Positions 1 through 7,008 of a stretch of DNA of 64,000 nt are shown here, in pieces; the stretch's first letter is position 1; every line of letters begins with the position of its first letter. The notes under the pieces were generated by a model. The model searched no databases. It was not told the origin of the DNA and saw only the letters and a list, made by a program, of their open reading frames with translations. The translations under genes were made by a program, and so were the position numbers. Source of the DNA: Streptomyces galbus (GTDB taxonomy: Bacteria; Actinomycetota; Actinomycetes; Streptomycetales; Streptomycetaceae). The DNA is taken from assembly GCF_005280195.1 (NCBI RefSeq), contig NZ_SZPR01000018.1:217524-281523 (forward strand), given 5' to 3'.

Positions 1-663
1 GGGGACGCCTCCGGCGCGGGCGAGCGCAGCGCCTACACGGCCGCCGCCGGCCTGTGGCACAGCGTGCCCGTCGACCGGCTCTTCCCGCCGAGCGTGACCG
101 GGCGGGGCGCCGGCCCCGGCGGTGCCGACCGCACCTGGACCCGGATCGCCGTCGCGCCCGACGGCGGCTGCGCCGACGCGTTCGACCCGTTGCTGCGCCA
201 GGTCCTGGCGCCCGTGGGCTGCTCCCGCCTGCTGCGCGCCACCTACACCGACGCCACGCAGAGCTACGTCACCACCGTCGGCCTGCTGTTCACGACGGCC
301 GATCCCGCGGCGATGCGCGCCCTGGACACCCGGTTCGAGAAGGAGGGCCTGGGCCGCCGCACCGACCTGCTGCCCCGCCCCTACGCCGCCGCGGGCACGG
401 CCGCCGCCGGGTTCGGCGACCGCCAGCGGGCCTCCTGGACGGTCTCCGTCCTCACCGACGCCCCGGTCGTGGTCTACGCCGTCTCGGGCTGGGCCGACGG
501 CCGCACCGTCGCCGTACCGCAGCCCGCCGCCGAGGCCGCCGCGACCGGCGCCACCACCGCCCCCGCCCAGGCAGGGCTCGGCAACGAGGCCAAGGGCCTG
601 GCCGACCGTGTCGAGCGCGGCCTGCGCACCACCGCCGCCTCCCCCTCGGAGCGGCCCTCATGA
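1..663 (+). CDS. Conserved hypothetical protein, 5'-truncated by window edge
   Basis: The frame is open from base 1, so the start lies outside the window; about 220 residues are visible. I see no recognisable domain. The visible part has a WHSVPVDRLFPP segment near the beginning, two cysteines about 20 residues apart (GGCADAF and PVGCSRLL), and a Ser/Pro/Thr-ending tail. Its TGA overlaps the ATG of the S8 protease (ATGA), so the two are surely co-transcribed. By analogy with pairs in which a small exported protein precedes a mycosin-like protease, it may be an exported lipoprotein or accessory protein, but that is inference, because the N-terminus that would show a signal peptide is missing. 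Confidence 0.7.
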   Translation, partial: GDASGAGERSAYTAAAGLWHSVPVDRLFPPSVTGRGAGPGGADRTWTRIAVAPDGGCADAFDPLLRQVLAPVGCSRLLRATYTDATQSYVTTVGLLFTTADPAAMRALDTRFEKEGLGRRTDLLPRPYAAAGTAAAGFGDRQRASWTVSVLTDAPVVVYAVSGWADGRTVAVPQPAAEAAATGATTAPAQAGLGNEAKGLADRVERGLRTTAASPSERPS

Positions 664-1859
664 CCGCCGGCCGCACGACCCTCAGGGCCGGCGTCGTCGG
701 CTGCCTGCTGGCCGCCGCCGTCGCCCTCGTCCCGCCCACCGCCGCCCACGCGGACGGCATCCGCGGCCAGCAGTGGGCCCTGGACGCCCTGCACACCCAG
801 GAGGCGTGGCAGACCACCCGCGGCAAGGGCGTCACCGTCGCCGTCCTGGACACCGGCGTCGAGGCCGATCACCCCGACCTGGCCGGCAACGTCCTGCCCG
901 GCGAGGACCTGGTCGGCTTCGGCGCGACCGAGGGCGACCGCGCCTGGGCCCGCCACGGCACCGCGATGGCCGGGATCATCGCCGGCCACGGGCACGGCCC
1001 CGGGAACGGCGACGGCGTCCTGGGCATCGCCCCCGAGGCGAAGATCCTGCCGGTGCGGGTCATATTGGAGGACGGCGACCCGGCCCGCGCCCGTGCCCGC
1101 ACCACCCGCGGCAACGCCCTCGCGGAGGGCATCCGCTGGGCCGCCGACCACGGCGCCGACGTCATCAACCTCTCCCTCGGCGACGACTCCGCCTCCGCAC
1201 ACCCCGAACCGGCCGAGGACGAGGCCGTCCAGTACGCCCTGCGCAAGGGCTCCGTGGTCGTCGCCTCCGCGGGCAACGGCGGCGAGAAGGGCGACCACAT
1301 CTCCTACCCGGCCGCCTACCCGGGCGTCATCGCCGCCACGGCCGTGGACCGCTTCGGCACCCGCGCCTCCTTCTCCACCCGCCGCTGGTACGCCACGGTC
1401 GCCGCCCCCGGCGTCAACGTGGTGATCGCCGACCCGGACCACAAGTACTACGAGGGCTGGGGCACCTCGGCCGCCTCCGCGTTCGTCTCCGGCGCGGCCG
1501 CCCTGATCAGGGCGGCCCACCCGGACCTGACCCCGGCCCAGGTCAAGAAGCTGCTGGAAGCCACCGCCCGCAACCCCCCGAGCGGCGGCCGCGACGACTC
1601 CCGCGGCTACGGCTTCATCGACCCGGCGGCCGCCCTCAGGGCCGCGGCGAAGCTGAAGCCCGAGGGCCTGACGACCCAGTCCTACGGCGAGAAGTACTTC
1701 GGTCCGGGCCCCGACGAGCCCGGCCGCGCCGACGGCACCGCGGACTGGGCGGGCCCCCTGGCGGGCGGCACGGGCGCCGTCCTGCTGGTCGCCGGCGTGG
1801 TCCTGTGGCGGGGCCGCCGCCGCGGCGCCGACCGGACCCCGCCGGGACACGACTACTAG
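660..1859 (+). CDS. Mycosin-like S8 (subtilisin) serine protease, membrane anchored
   Basis: A 399-residue secreted protease. Residues 1-31 form a signal peptide ending PTAAHA. The subtilase catalytic triad is complete: Asp64 in AVLDTGV, His99 in RHGTAMAG and Ser270 in GTSAAS, with oxyanion Asn206 in SAGNGG. A hydrophobic stretch at about 367-384 followed by RGRRR is a C-terminal membrane anchor, so the catalytic domain faces outwards. This signal-protease-anchor layout is that of the mycosins (MycP) of type VII secretion systems, but no ESX core genes are in the window. The ATG overlaps the stop of the upstream gene, which fixes the start. Its TAG stop shares a CTAG palindrome with the stop of the convergent gene. 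Confidence 0.9.
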   Translation: MTAGRTTLRAGVVGCLLAAAVALVPPTAAHADGIRGQQWALDALHTQEAWQTTRGKGVTVAVLDTGVEADHPDLAGNVLPGEDLVGFGATEGDRAWARHGTAMAGIIAGHGHGPGNGDGVLGIAPEAKILPVRVILEDGDPARARARTTRGNALAEGIRWAADHGADVINLSLGDDSASAHPEPAEDEAVQYALRKGSVVVASAGNGGEKGDHISYPAAYPGVIAATAVDRFGTRASFSTRRWYATVAAPGVNVVIADPDHKYYEGWGTSAASAFVSGAAALIRAAHPDLTPAQVKKLLEATARNPPSGGRDDSRGYGFIDPAAALRAAAKLKPEGLTTQSYGEKYFGPGPDEPGRADGTADWAGPLAGGTGAVLLVAGVVLWRGRRRGADRTPPGHDY

Positions 1860-2860
1860 CCACCGGGACCGCCGTCGCCGGAGGACAGGCCCTGACCCTC
1901 CGCGACCCCCGCGAGCGCCGTCACCGCCGCCCGTGCTGCCGCCTCGACCAAGGCGATCCCGTCCTCCTGGGCGGCCGTGCCGTTCGACAGCACGGCGACC
2001 AGGTACGAACGGCCCCCGGCCGTGATCCGCCCGATGCTGTTGACGTCCCACAACCCGGTCGTGCTCCGCGGCAGCCAGCCGTTCTTCAGCGCCCACGCCG
2101 ACCCGTCGGCCGCCGCCGAGACCCCCCACCGCTGCCCCTCGGCTATCCGCCCCATCAGCCCCTGCAGGTACGCACGGGAGGCGGCGGTGAGTTCGGACCC
2201 CTCGCCCCCGGAGCCCCCGAACACCTGGCGCAGCAGCGTCAGTTGGTCCGCGGCCGTGGTCTGCGTCAGTCCCCACAGCGCACCCTCGCCGCCGGAGGTC
2301 GCGGTCAGGCCGAACCGCGCGTTCGCCGCGTCCAGCCCCTCGGCCCGCCCGATGGCGTCCCACAGCGCCGACGCGGAGGCGTTGTCGCTGTGCTCGATCA
2401 TCGCGGTGGCGTACGTCCTCTCCTGCGCCGTCAGCGGCCGCCCCGCGTCCTGGGCCCGGAGCAGCAGGGCCGCCAGGATGTCGACCTTGACGATGCTGGC
2501 GGTGTCGAAGGCCGCGTCGCCGTACACCGCGCCGGCGCCGGAGACCACGTCCAGGACGGCCACGGACACCTTCGCGCCGTCCGGTACGTCCACGGACCCC
2601 ATCGCCGCCCTCAGGACGGCGTCGTGGTCGGTCGCGGACTCCGCCACGGGCTCCACCGCCGCCTCCCCGCTCGCCGACCCCGCGGGCGACGGTACCGCGG
2701 TCGTGCCCGGGTGCGCCCCGGCCCGCATCCACACCGTGCCGCCGGCGGTCGCACCGGCGACGGCGACCACGGCGAGGGCCGTGCACAGCAGCAGGCGGCG
2801 GCTCCGCGAGGGCCTGGCACGGCGGCGCCTCGGGGCAGTGGGGGCAGTGGGGGACTCCAT
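1856..2860 (-). CDS. Class A beta-lactamase-fold serine hydrolase, exported
   Basis: A 334-residue protein with an Arg-rich N-terminus and one hydrophobic segment (about 23-44), so it is exported or anchored. It carries the penicillin-recognising triad in altered form: Ser122-x-x-Lys125 (SIVK), Ser158-Asp-Asn (SDN), and Lys259-Asn-Gly (KNG) where beta-lactamases have KTG. The WxVNSIGRI segment that follows is typical of the PF13354 serine hydrolases of actinomycetes. Lacking classical KTG and sitting in no resistance context, it is more likely a cell-wall-related hydrolase than a resistance enzyme. It is convergent with the S8 protease, with a 4-nt overlap at the stops. The exact start is not certain, since the ribosome binding site is weak. 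Confidence 0.8.
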   Translation of the reverse strand: MESPTAPTAPRRRRARPSRSRRLLLCTALAVVAVAGATAGGTVWMRAGAHPGTTAVPSPAGSASGEAAVEPVAESATDHDAVLRAAMGSVDVPDGAKVSVAVLDVVSGAGAVYGDAAFDTASIVKVDILAALLLRAQDAGRPLTAQERTYATAMIEHSDNASASALWDAIGRAEGLDAANARFGLTATSGGEGALWGLTQTTAADQLTLLRQVFGGSGGEGSELTAASRAYLQGLMGRIAEGQRWGVSAAADGSAWALKNGWLPRSTTGLWDVNSIGRITAGGRSYLVAVLSNGTAAQEDGIALVEAAARAAVTALAGVAEGQGLSSGDGGPGG

Positions 2861-2996
2861 GCCGGCGATGCTGGAGCCGGGCGCTGTGCCCGCCGTGGGA
2901 CGGGGGTGAGAACCGCGTCAGGGGGCGCTGAGAAAAGCGTGAACGCGGTGATCCCGGGGCGTCCCGCCCCGCACGAGCCGTGCCGCGTCCCCCCGA

Positions 2997-3002
2997 TAGG
3001 GT
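2997..3002 (+). promoter_or_regulatory. Leaderless -10 element (TAGGGT)
   Basis: TAGGGT ends 7 nt before the GTG at 3010, so transcription should begin at or next to the start codon. No Shine-Dalgarno sequence is present. This spacing decides the start of the SseB-like gene. Confidence 0.6.
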
Positions 3003-3009
3003 CGGGACC

Positions 3010-3753
3010 GTGGCGAACAAGAACATCCCCGACCCCGGCTTCTCCGACGACGACGGCTCCGCCGACCCCCGGCTGAGCGCCGCGCTGGCCGCCTGGGCCG
3101 AGGACCGCACGGCCGTCGGGCCCGTCCTGGCCGCGCTGCGCGGCGCCCGGCTCCTGGTGCCCGTCGTCGCCGTGCTCGGCGAGGTCGAGGAGGACGAGAA
3201 CGGCCTGCGCCGCGAGAAGACCTCCGACATGGCCGTGCCCACCCTGAAGGCCGGCGGCCGCACCGCCCTGCCCGCCTTCACCTCCACCGGGTCGCTCGCC
3301 CGCTGGGACCCGGCGGCCCGCCCCGTCGCCGTACCACTGCACCAGGCGCTCCGGGCCGCCGCCCACGAGAAGGCCGACACGGTCGTGCTGGACCTGGCCG
3401 GGCCCGTGCCCTTCGAGCTGACCGGGCCGGCCCTGCTCGCGCTCGCCGAGGGCCGCACCAGCACCGACCCGCTCACCGACCCGGCGGTGGTCGACGCCGT
3501 CCGCTCGGCCGTCGCCGCGGAGCCAGCCGTCCTGCGCGCCCACCTCGGCCCCGGACAGGCCGACGGCACGCTCGCCCTGGTGCTGGACCCGGCCGCGGCG
3601 CCCGCCGAGGCCGCCCGCGCGGTCGCCGGACGCCTGGCCGCCGACGAGACACTGAGGGCCCGCCTCGTGCGCGGCCTCGACCTGGCACTGCTGCCGGCCT
3701 CGGCCACGCCTCCGGGCGAGCCCCTGTACGTGCGTGACGCGGACGCCACGTAG
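3010..3753 (+). CDS. SseB-like protein
   Basis: A 247-residue soluble protein. The N-terminal 140 residues (LSAALAAWAEDRTAVGPVLAALRGARLLVPVVA, then AFTSTGSLARWDP) match the SseB N-terminal domain, named for enhanced serine sensitivity in E. coli; its biochemical role is unknown. The C-terminal part (about 150-247) resembles the SseB C-terminal fold (AVVDAVRSAVAAEPAV ... DGTLALVLD). I chose GTG 3010 over GTG 2980 because a leaderless -10 lies 7 nt upstream of it. It is convergent with the DUF1844 gene and separated from it by 30 bp. There is no sign of transfer. Confidence 0.75.
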   Translation: MANKNIPDPGFSDDDGSADPRLSAALAAWAEDRTAVGPVLAALRGARLLVPVVAVLGEVEEDENGLRREKTSDMAVPTLKAGGRTALPAFTSTGSLARWDPAARPVAVPLHQALRAAAHEKADTVVLDLAGPVPFELTGPALLALAEGRTSTDPLTDPAVVDAVRSAVAAEPAVLRAHLGPGQADGTLALVLDPAAAPAEAARAVAGRLAADETLRARLVRGLDLALLPASATPPGEPLYVRDADAT

Positions 3754-3783
3754 GCGACGTACGCGGCGTGCGCGGGCGAGCCG

Positions 3784-4146
3784 CTAGCCGTAGATCGGCC
3801 CCGTGTACTTCTCGCCCGGTCCCTGGCCCGGCTCGTCCGGGACGACCGACGCCTCGCGGAAGGCCAGCTGCAGCGACTTCAGGCCGTCGCGCAGCGGGGC
3901 CGCGTGGAACGAGCTGATCTCCGTCGCGGACGCGTCCAGCAGACCGGCGAGGGCGTGCACCAGCTTGCGGGCCTCGTCCAGGTCCTTGTACGCGTCGCCC
4001 TCCTCGGTCAGCCCGAGCTTCACCGCGGCGGCGCTCATGAGGTTCACGGCGACCGTCACGATCACCTCGACGGCGGGGACCTCGGCGATGTCCCGGGTCA
4101 TCTCGTCGAAGTCGGGGGCGGGGGACTGGGGAGGGGTGTCACTCAT
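3784..4146 (-). CDS. DUF1844 family protein
   Basis: A 120-residue acidic soluble protein whose core (VPAVEVIVTVAVNLMSAAAVKLGL ... DLDEARKLVHALAGLLDA) is the DUF1844 domain, conserved in actinobacteria and usually found next to infC-rpmI-rplT, as here. Its function is unknown; the linkage suggests something near translation. ATG 4146 is preferred to GTG 4155 because a TATCGT -10 element (4154-4159 on the minus strand) lies 7 nt upstream of the ATG. It diverges from the infC operon across a 361-bp region. Confidence 0.85.
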   Translation of the reverse strand: MSDTPPQSPAPDFDEMTRDIAEVPAVEVIVTVAVNLMSAAAVKLGLTEEGDAYKDLDEARKLVHALAGLLDASATEISSFHAAPLRDGLKSLQLAFREASVVPDEPGQGPGEKYTGPIYG

Positions 4147-4153
4147 GTCCCAC

Positions 4154-4159
4154 ACGATA
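4154..4159 (-). promoter_or_regulatory. Leaderless -10 element of DUF1844 gene (TATCGT)
   Basis: Read on the minus strand, TATCGT is followed by 7 nt and then ATG 4146, with no Shine-Dalgarno sequence. It points to a leaderless transcript. Confidence 0.5.
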
Positions 4160-4177
4160 GGCCCCGGACCACGCCGG

Positions 4178-4207
4178 TTCGCACCACCCCCGGGCAGCTG
4201 CTAACCT
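4178..4207 (+). promoter_or_regulatory. Candidate promoter of the infC operon
   Basis: TTCGCA (-35-like) and TAACCT (-10) separated by 18 nt lie at the start of the 361-bp region between the divergent DUF1844 gene and infC. A transcript from here would have a leader of about 295 nt, unusually long for a Streptomyces housekeeping gene and enough to hold the hairpins described separately. Confidence 0.4.
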
Positions 4208-4310
4208 TGTGTGACGACCGGCCGGACACTCGCGTGCTCGGCCCACAAGTGGAGGCTCCGCACTCCCACCTACCGCCCCCCGGGCGGCGGGTCACCCGGT
4301 CAGACGGCCG

Positions 4311-4333
4311 CCATCGTTCCGTACGGACGATGG
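4311..4333 (+). promoter_or_regulatory. Stem-loop in infC leader
   Basis: CCATCGTTC pairs with GGACGATGG (nine pairs including one G-U) around a 5-nt loop. No T-run follows, so this is not a terminator by itself. It may be a protein-binding or folding element of the leader. Confidence 0.5.
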
Positions 4334-4366
4334 AGCGCCGTCCGAAAGTGCGCCCCGCGATCTCGC

Positions 4367-4421
4367 GGCGGTGCTCCGGTAGTGCGAGGAGCCCCGCCTG
4401 TGATCGTCCGGGGCATTTTTT
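4367..4421 (+). promoter_or_regulatory. Putative transcription attenuator in infC leader
   Basis: Two hairpins share one arm. Antiterminator: 4367-4377 (GGCGGTGCTCC) pairs with 4388-4398 (GGAGCCCCGCC), 10 of 11 positions, with a 10-nt loop. Terminator: 4391-4396 (GCCCCG) pairs with 4409-4414 (CGGGGC), followed by six T at 4416-4421. Both need bases 4391-4396, so they exclude each other. No plus-strand gene lies upstream for this terminator to serve (the nearest neighbour is divergent), which argues for attenuation of infC-rpmI-rplT. Bacillus controls the same operon by L20-dependent attenuation; whether the ligand here is L20, IF3 or something else is unknown. Confidence 0.6.
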
Positions 4422-4507
4422 CTGCTTCGGCGCGGTTAGGTCTTACGAAAACAGACGTTACGCGGCGCTCAAGCCAGAGGGTCGCGTGGTGCTACCGAGG
4501 AGGATCC

Positions 4508-5173
4508 ATCAGCGCCGAGCCCCGCATCAACGACCGGATTCGCGTTCCCGAGGTGCGACTTGTCGGTCCCAGTGGCGAGCAGGTCGGCATCGTGCCGCTC
4601 GCGAAGGCACTGGAGCTTGCGCAGGAGTACGACCTGGACCTGGTCGAGGTCGCGGCGAACGCCCGCCCGCCGGTCTGCAAGCTCATGGACTACGGGAAGT
4701 TCAAGTACGAGTCGGCCATGAAGGCCCGTGAGGCGCGCAAGAACCAGGCGCACACGGTCATCAAGGAGATGAAGCTCCGGCCGAAGATCGACCCGCACGA
4801 CTATGACACCAAGAAGGGTCACGTCGTCCGGTTCCTCAAGCAGGGCGACAAGGTCAAGATCACGATCATGTTCCGTGGTCGCGAGCAGTCCCGGCCCGAG
4901 CTGGGCTACCGACTGCTCCAGCGGCTCGCGGAGGACGTCCAGGACCTCGGGTTCGTCGAGTCGAACCCGAAGCAGGACGGCCGGAACATGATCATGGTTC
5001 TCGGTCCGCACAAGAAGAAGACCGAGGCCATGGCCGAGGCCCGGCAGGCCCAGGAGGCTCGCAAGGCCGAGGCGAAGGCGAACCCGGGCAAGTCGCAGAA
5101 CGCGGCCGACCCGGACGCCGTGAACGCCGAGGTCCACGACGAGGCTCCTGCCGAGGCTTCCGCCGAGGCGTGA
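4508..5173 (+). CDS. infC: Translation initiation factor IF-3, AUC start codon
   Basis: IF-3 binds the 30S subunit, keeps 50S off and checks the start codon and initiator tRNA. The 221-residue product has the N-domain (RINDRIRVPEVRLVGPSGEQVGIV ... NARPPVCKLMDYGKFKYE), a basic linker and the C-domain (IKEMKLRPKIDPHDYDTKKGHVVRFL ... FRGREQSRPELG), plus an Ala/Glu-rich tail. Homology begins at ISAEPRINDR. The only well-placed initiation site is ATC 4508, preceded by AGGAGG at 4498-4503. No in-frame ATG, GTG, TTG or CTG lies nearby; the nearest GTG, at 4400, is inside the attenuator loop. AUU/AUC starts are known for infC in other bacteria, where IF-3 uses them to limit its own synthesis. Confidence 0.9.
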   Translation: MSAEPRINDRIRVPEVRLVGPSGEQVGIVPLAKALELAQEYDLDLVEVAANARPPVCKLMDYGKFKYESAMKAREARKNQAHTVIKEMKLRPKIDPHDYDTKKGHVVRFLKQGDKVKITIMFRGREQSRPELGYRLLQRLAEDVQDLGFVESNPKQDGRNMIMVLGPHKKKTEAMAEARQAQEARKAEAKANPGKSQNAADPDAVNAEVHDEAPAEASAEA

Positions 5174-5227
5174 CCCCGGGGGACACCGTCCCCAGGACGT
5201 AATCGAAACTAGAGCGACGCTCCACCT

Positions 5228-5252
5228 GTGCCCGGTTCCAGGAACCGGGCAC
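5228..5252 (+). promoter_or_regulatory. Perfect inverted repeat in infC-rpmI spacer
   Basis: GTGCCCGGTTCC, one base, GGAACCGGGCAC: a perfect 12-bp inverted repeat, giving a strong RNA hairpin 32 nt before rpmI. No T-run follows, so it should not stop transcription. Candidate roles are RNA processing, mRNA stability or a binding site for L20/L35. Confidence 0.55.
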
Positions 5253-5284
5253 CGGAGCGCCACCGACGAGGAGAGAACGGCGCT

Positions 5285-5479
5285 ATGCCGAAGAACAAGT
5301 CGCACAGCGGTGCCAGCAAGCGCTTCAAGATCACCGGCTCCGGCAAGGTGCTCCGCGAGCGCGCCGGCAAGCGCCACCTGCTCGAGCACAAGTCGTCCCG
5401 CGTGACGCGTCGCCTCACCGGCAACGCCGAGATGGCCCCGGGCGACGCCGCGAAGATCAAGAAGCTTCTCGGCAAGTGA
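5285..5479 (+). CDS. rpmI: 50S ribosomal protein L35 (bL35)
   Basis: A 64-residue highly basic protein beginning MPKNKSHSGASKRFK and ending IKKLLGK, full length for bL35. It is a late-assembling protein of the large subunit. A GAGGAGAG ribosome binding site precedes the ATG. Middle gene of infC-rpmI-rplT, with spacers of about 110 nt on each side that each hold a hairpin. Confidence 0.97.
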   Translation: MPKNKSHSGASKRFKITGSGKVLRERAGKRHLLEHKSSRVTRRLTGNAEMAPGDAAKIKKLLGK

Positions 5480-5547
5480 CGCCTCGGCGCCCGGTCCCCG
5501 GACCGGTGAGCGCCGTACGTCAGCAGGACCGGGACCCAATCGATTCC

Positions 5548-5573
5548 GGGCCGTGTGAGTCCACCCACGGCCC
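5548..5573 (+). promoter_or_regulatory. Stem-loop in rpmI-rplT spacer
   Basis: GGGCCGTG and CACGGCCC form an 8-bp stem with a 10-nt loop, ending just before the AAGGAG ribosome binding site of rplT. It could affect L20 translation or mRNA processing. There is no T-run. Confidence 0.45.
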
Positions 5574-5593
5574 CGCTACAAGGAGCTAAACAA

Positions 5594-5977
5594 GTGGCAC
5601 GCGTCAAGCGGGCAGTCAACGCCCACAAGAAGCGCCGGGCGATCCTCGAGCAGGCCTCCGGCTACCGCGGTCAGCGTTCGCGCCTGTACCGCAAGGCCAA
5701 GGAGCAGGTCACCCACTCGCTGGTCTACAACTACAACGACCGCAAGAAGCGCAAGGGCGACTTCCGCCAGCTGTGGATCCAGCGCATCAACGCCGCTGCC
5801 CGCGCGAACGGCATCACGTACAACCGCTTCATCCAGGGCCTGAAGGCCGCCAACGTCGAGGTGGACCGCAAGATCCTCGCCGAGCTGGCCGTCAACGACG
5901 CCGGTGCGTTCGCCGCGCTGGTCGAGGTCGCCCAGAAGGCCCTGCCGAGCGACGTCAACGCCCCGAAGGCCGCGTGA
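5594..5977 (+). CDS. rplT: 50S ribosomal protein L20 (bL20)
   Basis: A 127-residue basic protein starting MARVKRAVNAHKKRRAILEQASGYRGQRSRLYRKAKEQ (shown in parts), the bL20 signature. It binds 23S rRNA early in 50S assembly and in several bacteria also represses its own operon. GTG start at 5594 with AAGGAG 7 nt upstream. Last gene of the operon, followed by a strong terminator hairpin. Confidence 0.97.
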   Translation: MARVKRAVNAHKKRRAILEQASGYRGQRSRLYRKAKEQVTHSLVYNYNDRKKRKGDFRQLWIQRINAAARANGITYNRFIQGLKAANVEVDRKILAELAVNDAGAFAALVEVAQKALPSDVNAPKAA

Positions 5978-6008
5978 CGCTGCGCCGGCACCAGCCGACG
6001 TGACCCCG

Positions 6009-6042
6009 AAGGACCCGCAGGCCCCCAGGCCTGCGGGTCCTT
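6009..6042 (+). terminator. Terminator of infC-rpmI-rplT
   Basis: A perfect 15-bp stem (6009-6023 with 6028-6042) with a CCCA loop lies about 30 nt after rplT, ending in CCTTT. It is a typical strong Streptomyces terminator with little or no T-run. Confidence 0.85.
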
Positions 6043-6109
6043 TGCTGCCGCCCCACGGATCGCCGCCCCCGCGCCGGGCCGGCCGCACGACGATGAAGGT
6101 GAACCAGGA

Positions 6110-6961
6110 ATGCCCCCCGCCAGCCCCGAGCTGATCTCCCCCCGATCCCCCCGGGTCGCCGCCGCACGGCGTCTGGCCAGGCGGAACTTCCGGGGCAAGG
6201 AGCGGCTGTTCCTCGCGGAGGGACCGCAGGCCGTACGGGAGGCCGCCGCCTACGGCGCGGACACCCTCGTCGAGCTGTTCACCACCGTGGAGGCCGCCGA
6301 GCGCCACGCGGACATCGTCGGCGGGGCCCGCGCGGCCGGCGCCCGCGTCCACCTCGCGGACGAGCAGGTGATCGCCGACATCTCCACCACCGTCACCCCG
6401 CAGGGGCTCGTCGGGGTGTGCCGGTTCGTCGACACCCCCTTCGACGACGTCCTCGCCGCCCGGCCCCGCCTCGTCGCCGTGCTCGCCCACGTGCGCGACC
6501 CCGGCAACGCGGGCACCGTGCTGCGCTGCGCCGACGCCGCCGGAGCCGACGCCGTCGTCCTCACCGACGCCTCCGTCGACCTCTACAACCCCAAGGCCGT
6601 GCGCGCCTCCGTCGGCTCACTGTTCCACCTGCCGGTCGCCGTCGGCGTCCCCGTCGAGCGGGCCGTCGCCGGACTGAAGGACGCCGGGGTCCGCGTCCTC
6701 GCCGCCGACGGCGCGGGCGACCACGACCTCGACGACGAACTCGACCGGGGCACCATGGGCGGCCCCACCGCCTGGGTGTTCGGCAACGAGGCCTGGGGGC
6801 TGCCCGAGGAGACCCGGGCGCTCGCCGACGCCGTCGTCCGCGTCCCGATCCACGGGAAGGCCGAGAGCCTGAACCTGGCGACCGCCGCGGCCGTATGTCT
6901 GTACGCGTCGGCCCGTGCACAGCGCGCCTCCGGAGGGTGCCGTTCCGTCACCGGCGGCTAG
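6110..6961 (+). CDS. SpoU/TrmH-family RNA 2'-O-methyltransferase
   Basis: A 283-residue SPOUT methyltransferase that transfers a methyl group from SAM to a ribose 2'-OH of rRNA or tRNA. The N-terminal substrate-binding domain (RNFRGKERLFLAEGPQAVREA, in part) is followed by the knotted catalytic domain with motif 1 (VRDPGNAGTVLRCADAAGAD), motif 2 (FGNEAWGLP) and motif 3 (VPIHGKAESLNLATAAAV). Position right after rplT is conserved in streptomycetes as I know them and fits a ribosome-modifying role. The exact target nucleotide cannot be read from the sequence. It follows the rplT terminator by 67 nt, and a second, different member of the family lies at 57268. Confidence 0.88.
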   Translation: MPPASPELISPRSPRVAAARRLARRNFRGKERLFLAEGPQAVREAAAYGADTLVELFTTVEAAERHADIVGGARAAGARVHLADEQVIADISTTVTPQGLVGVCRFVDTPFDDVLAARPRLVAVLAHVRDPGNAGTVLRCADAAGADAVVLTDASVDLYNPKAVRASVGSLFHLPVAVGVPVERAVAGLKDAGVRVLAADGAGDHDLDDELDRGTMGGPTAWVFGNEAWGLPEETRALADAVVRVPIHGKAESLNLATAAAVCLYASARAQRASGGCRSVTGG

Positions 6962-6967
6962 TAGGGT
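6962..6967 (+). promoter_or_regulatory. Candidate -10 element (TAGGGT) of the sensor kinase gene
   Basis: TAGGGT lies 41 nt before the ATG of the kinase gene, directly after the methyltransferase stop codon. It suggests an independent transcript with a short leader that contains GGGAGGTGGGG. Confidence 0.4.
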
Positions 6968-7008
6968 GACCTGCTCGGGGATCCTCGTCTGGGAGGTGGG
7001 GTGCGGGG

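Noticed and set aside
474..3749. Long minus-strand frame across the protease and SseB region
   Set aside because: Crosses well-supported genes on both strands. Its composition is that of a shadow frame.
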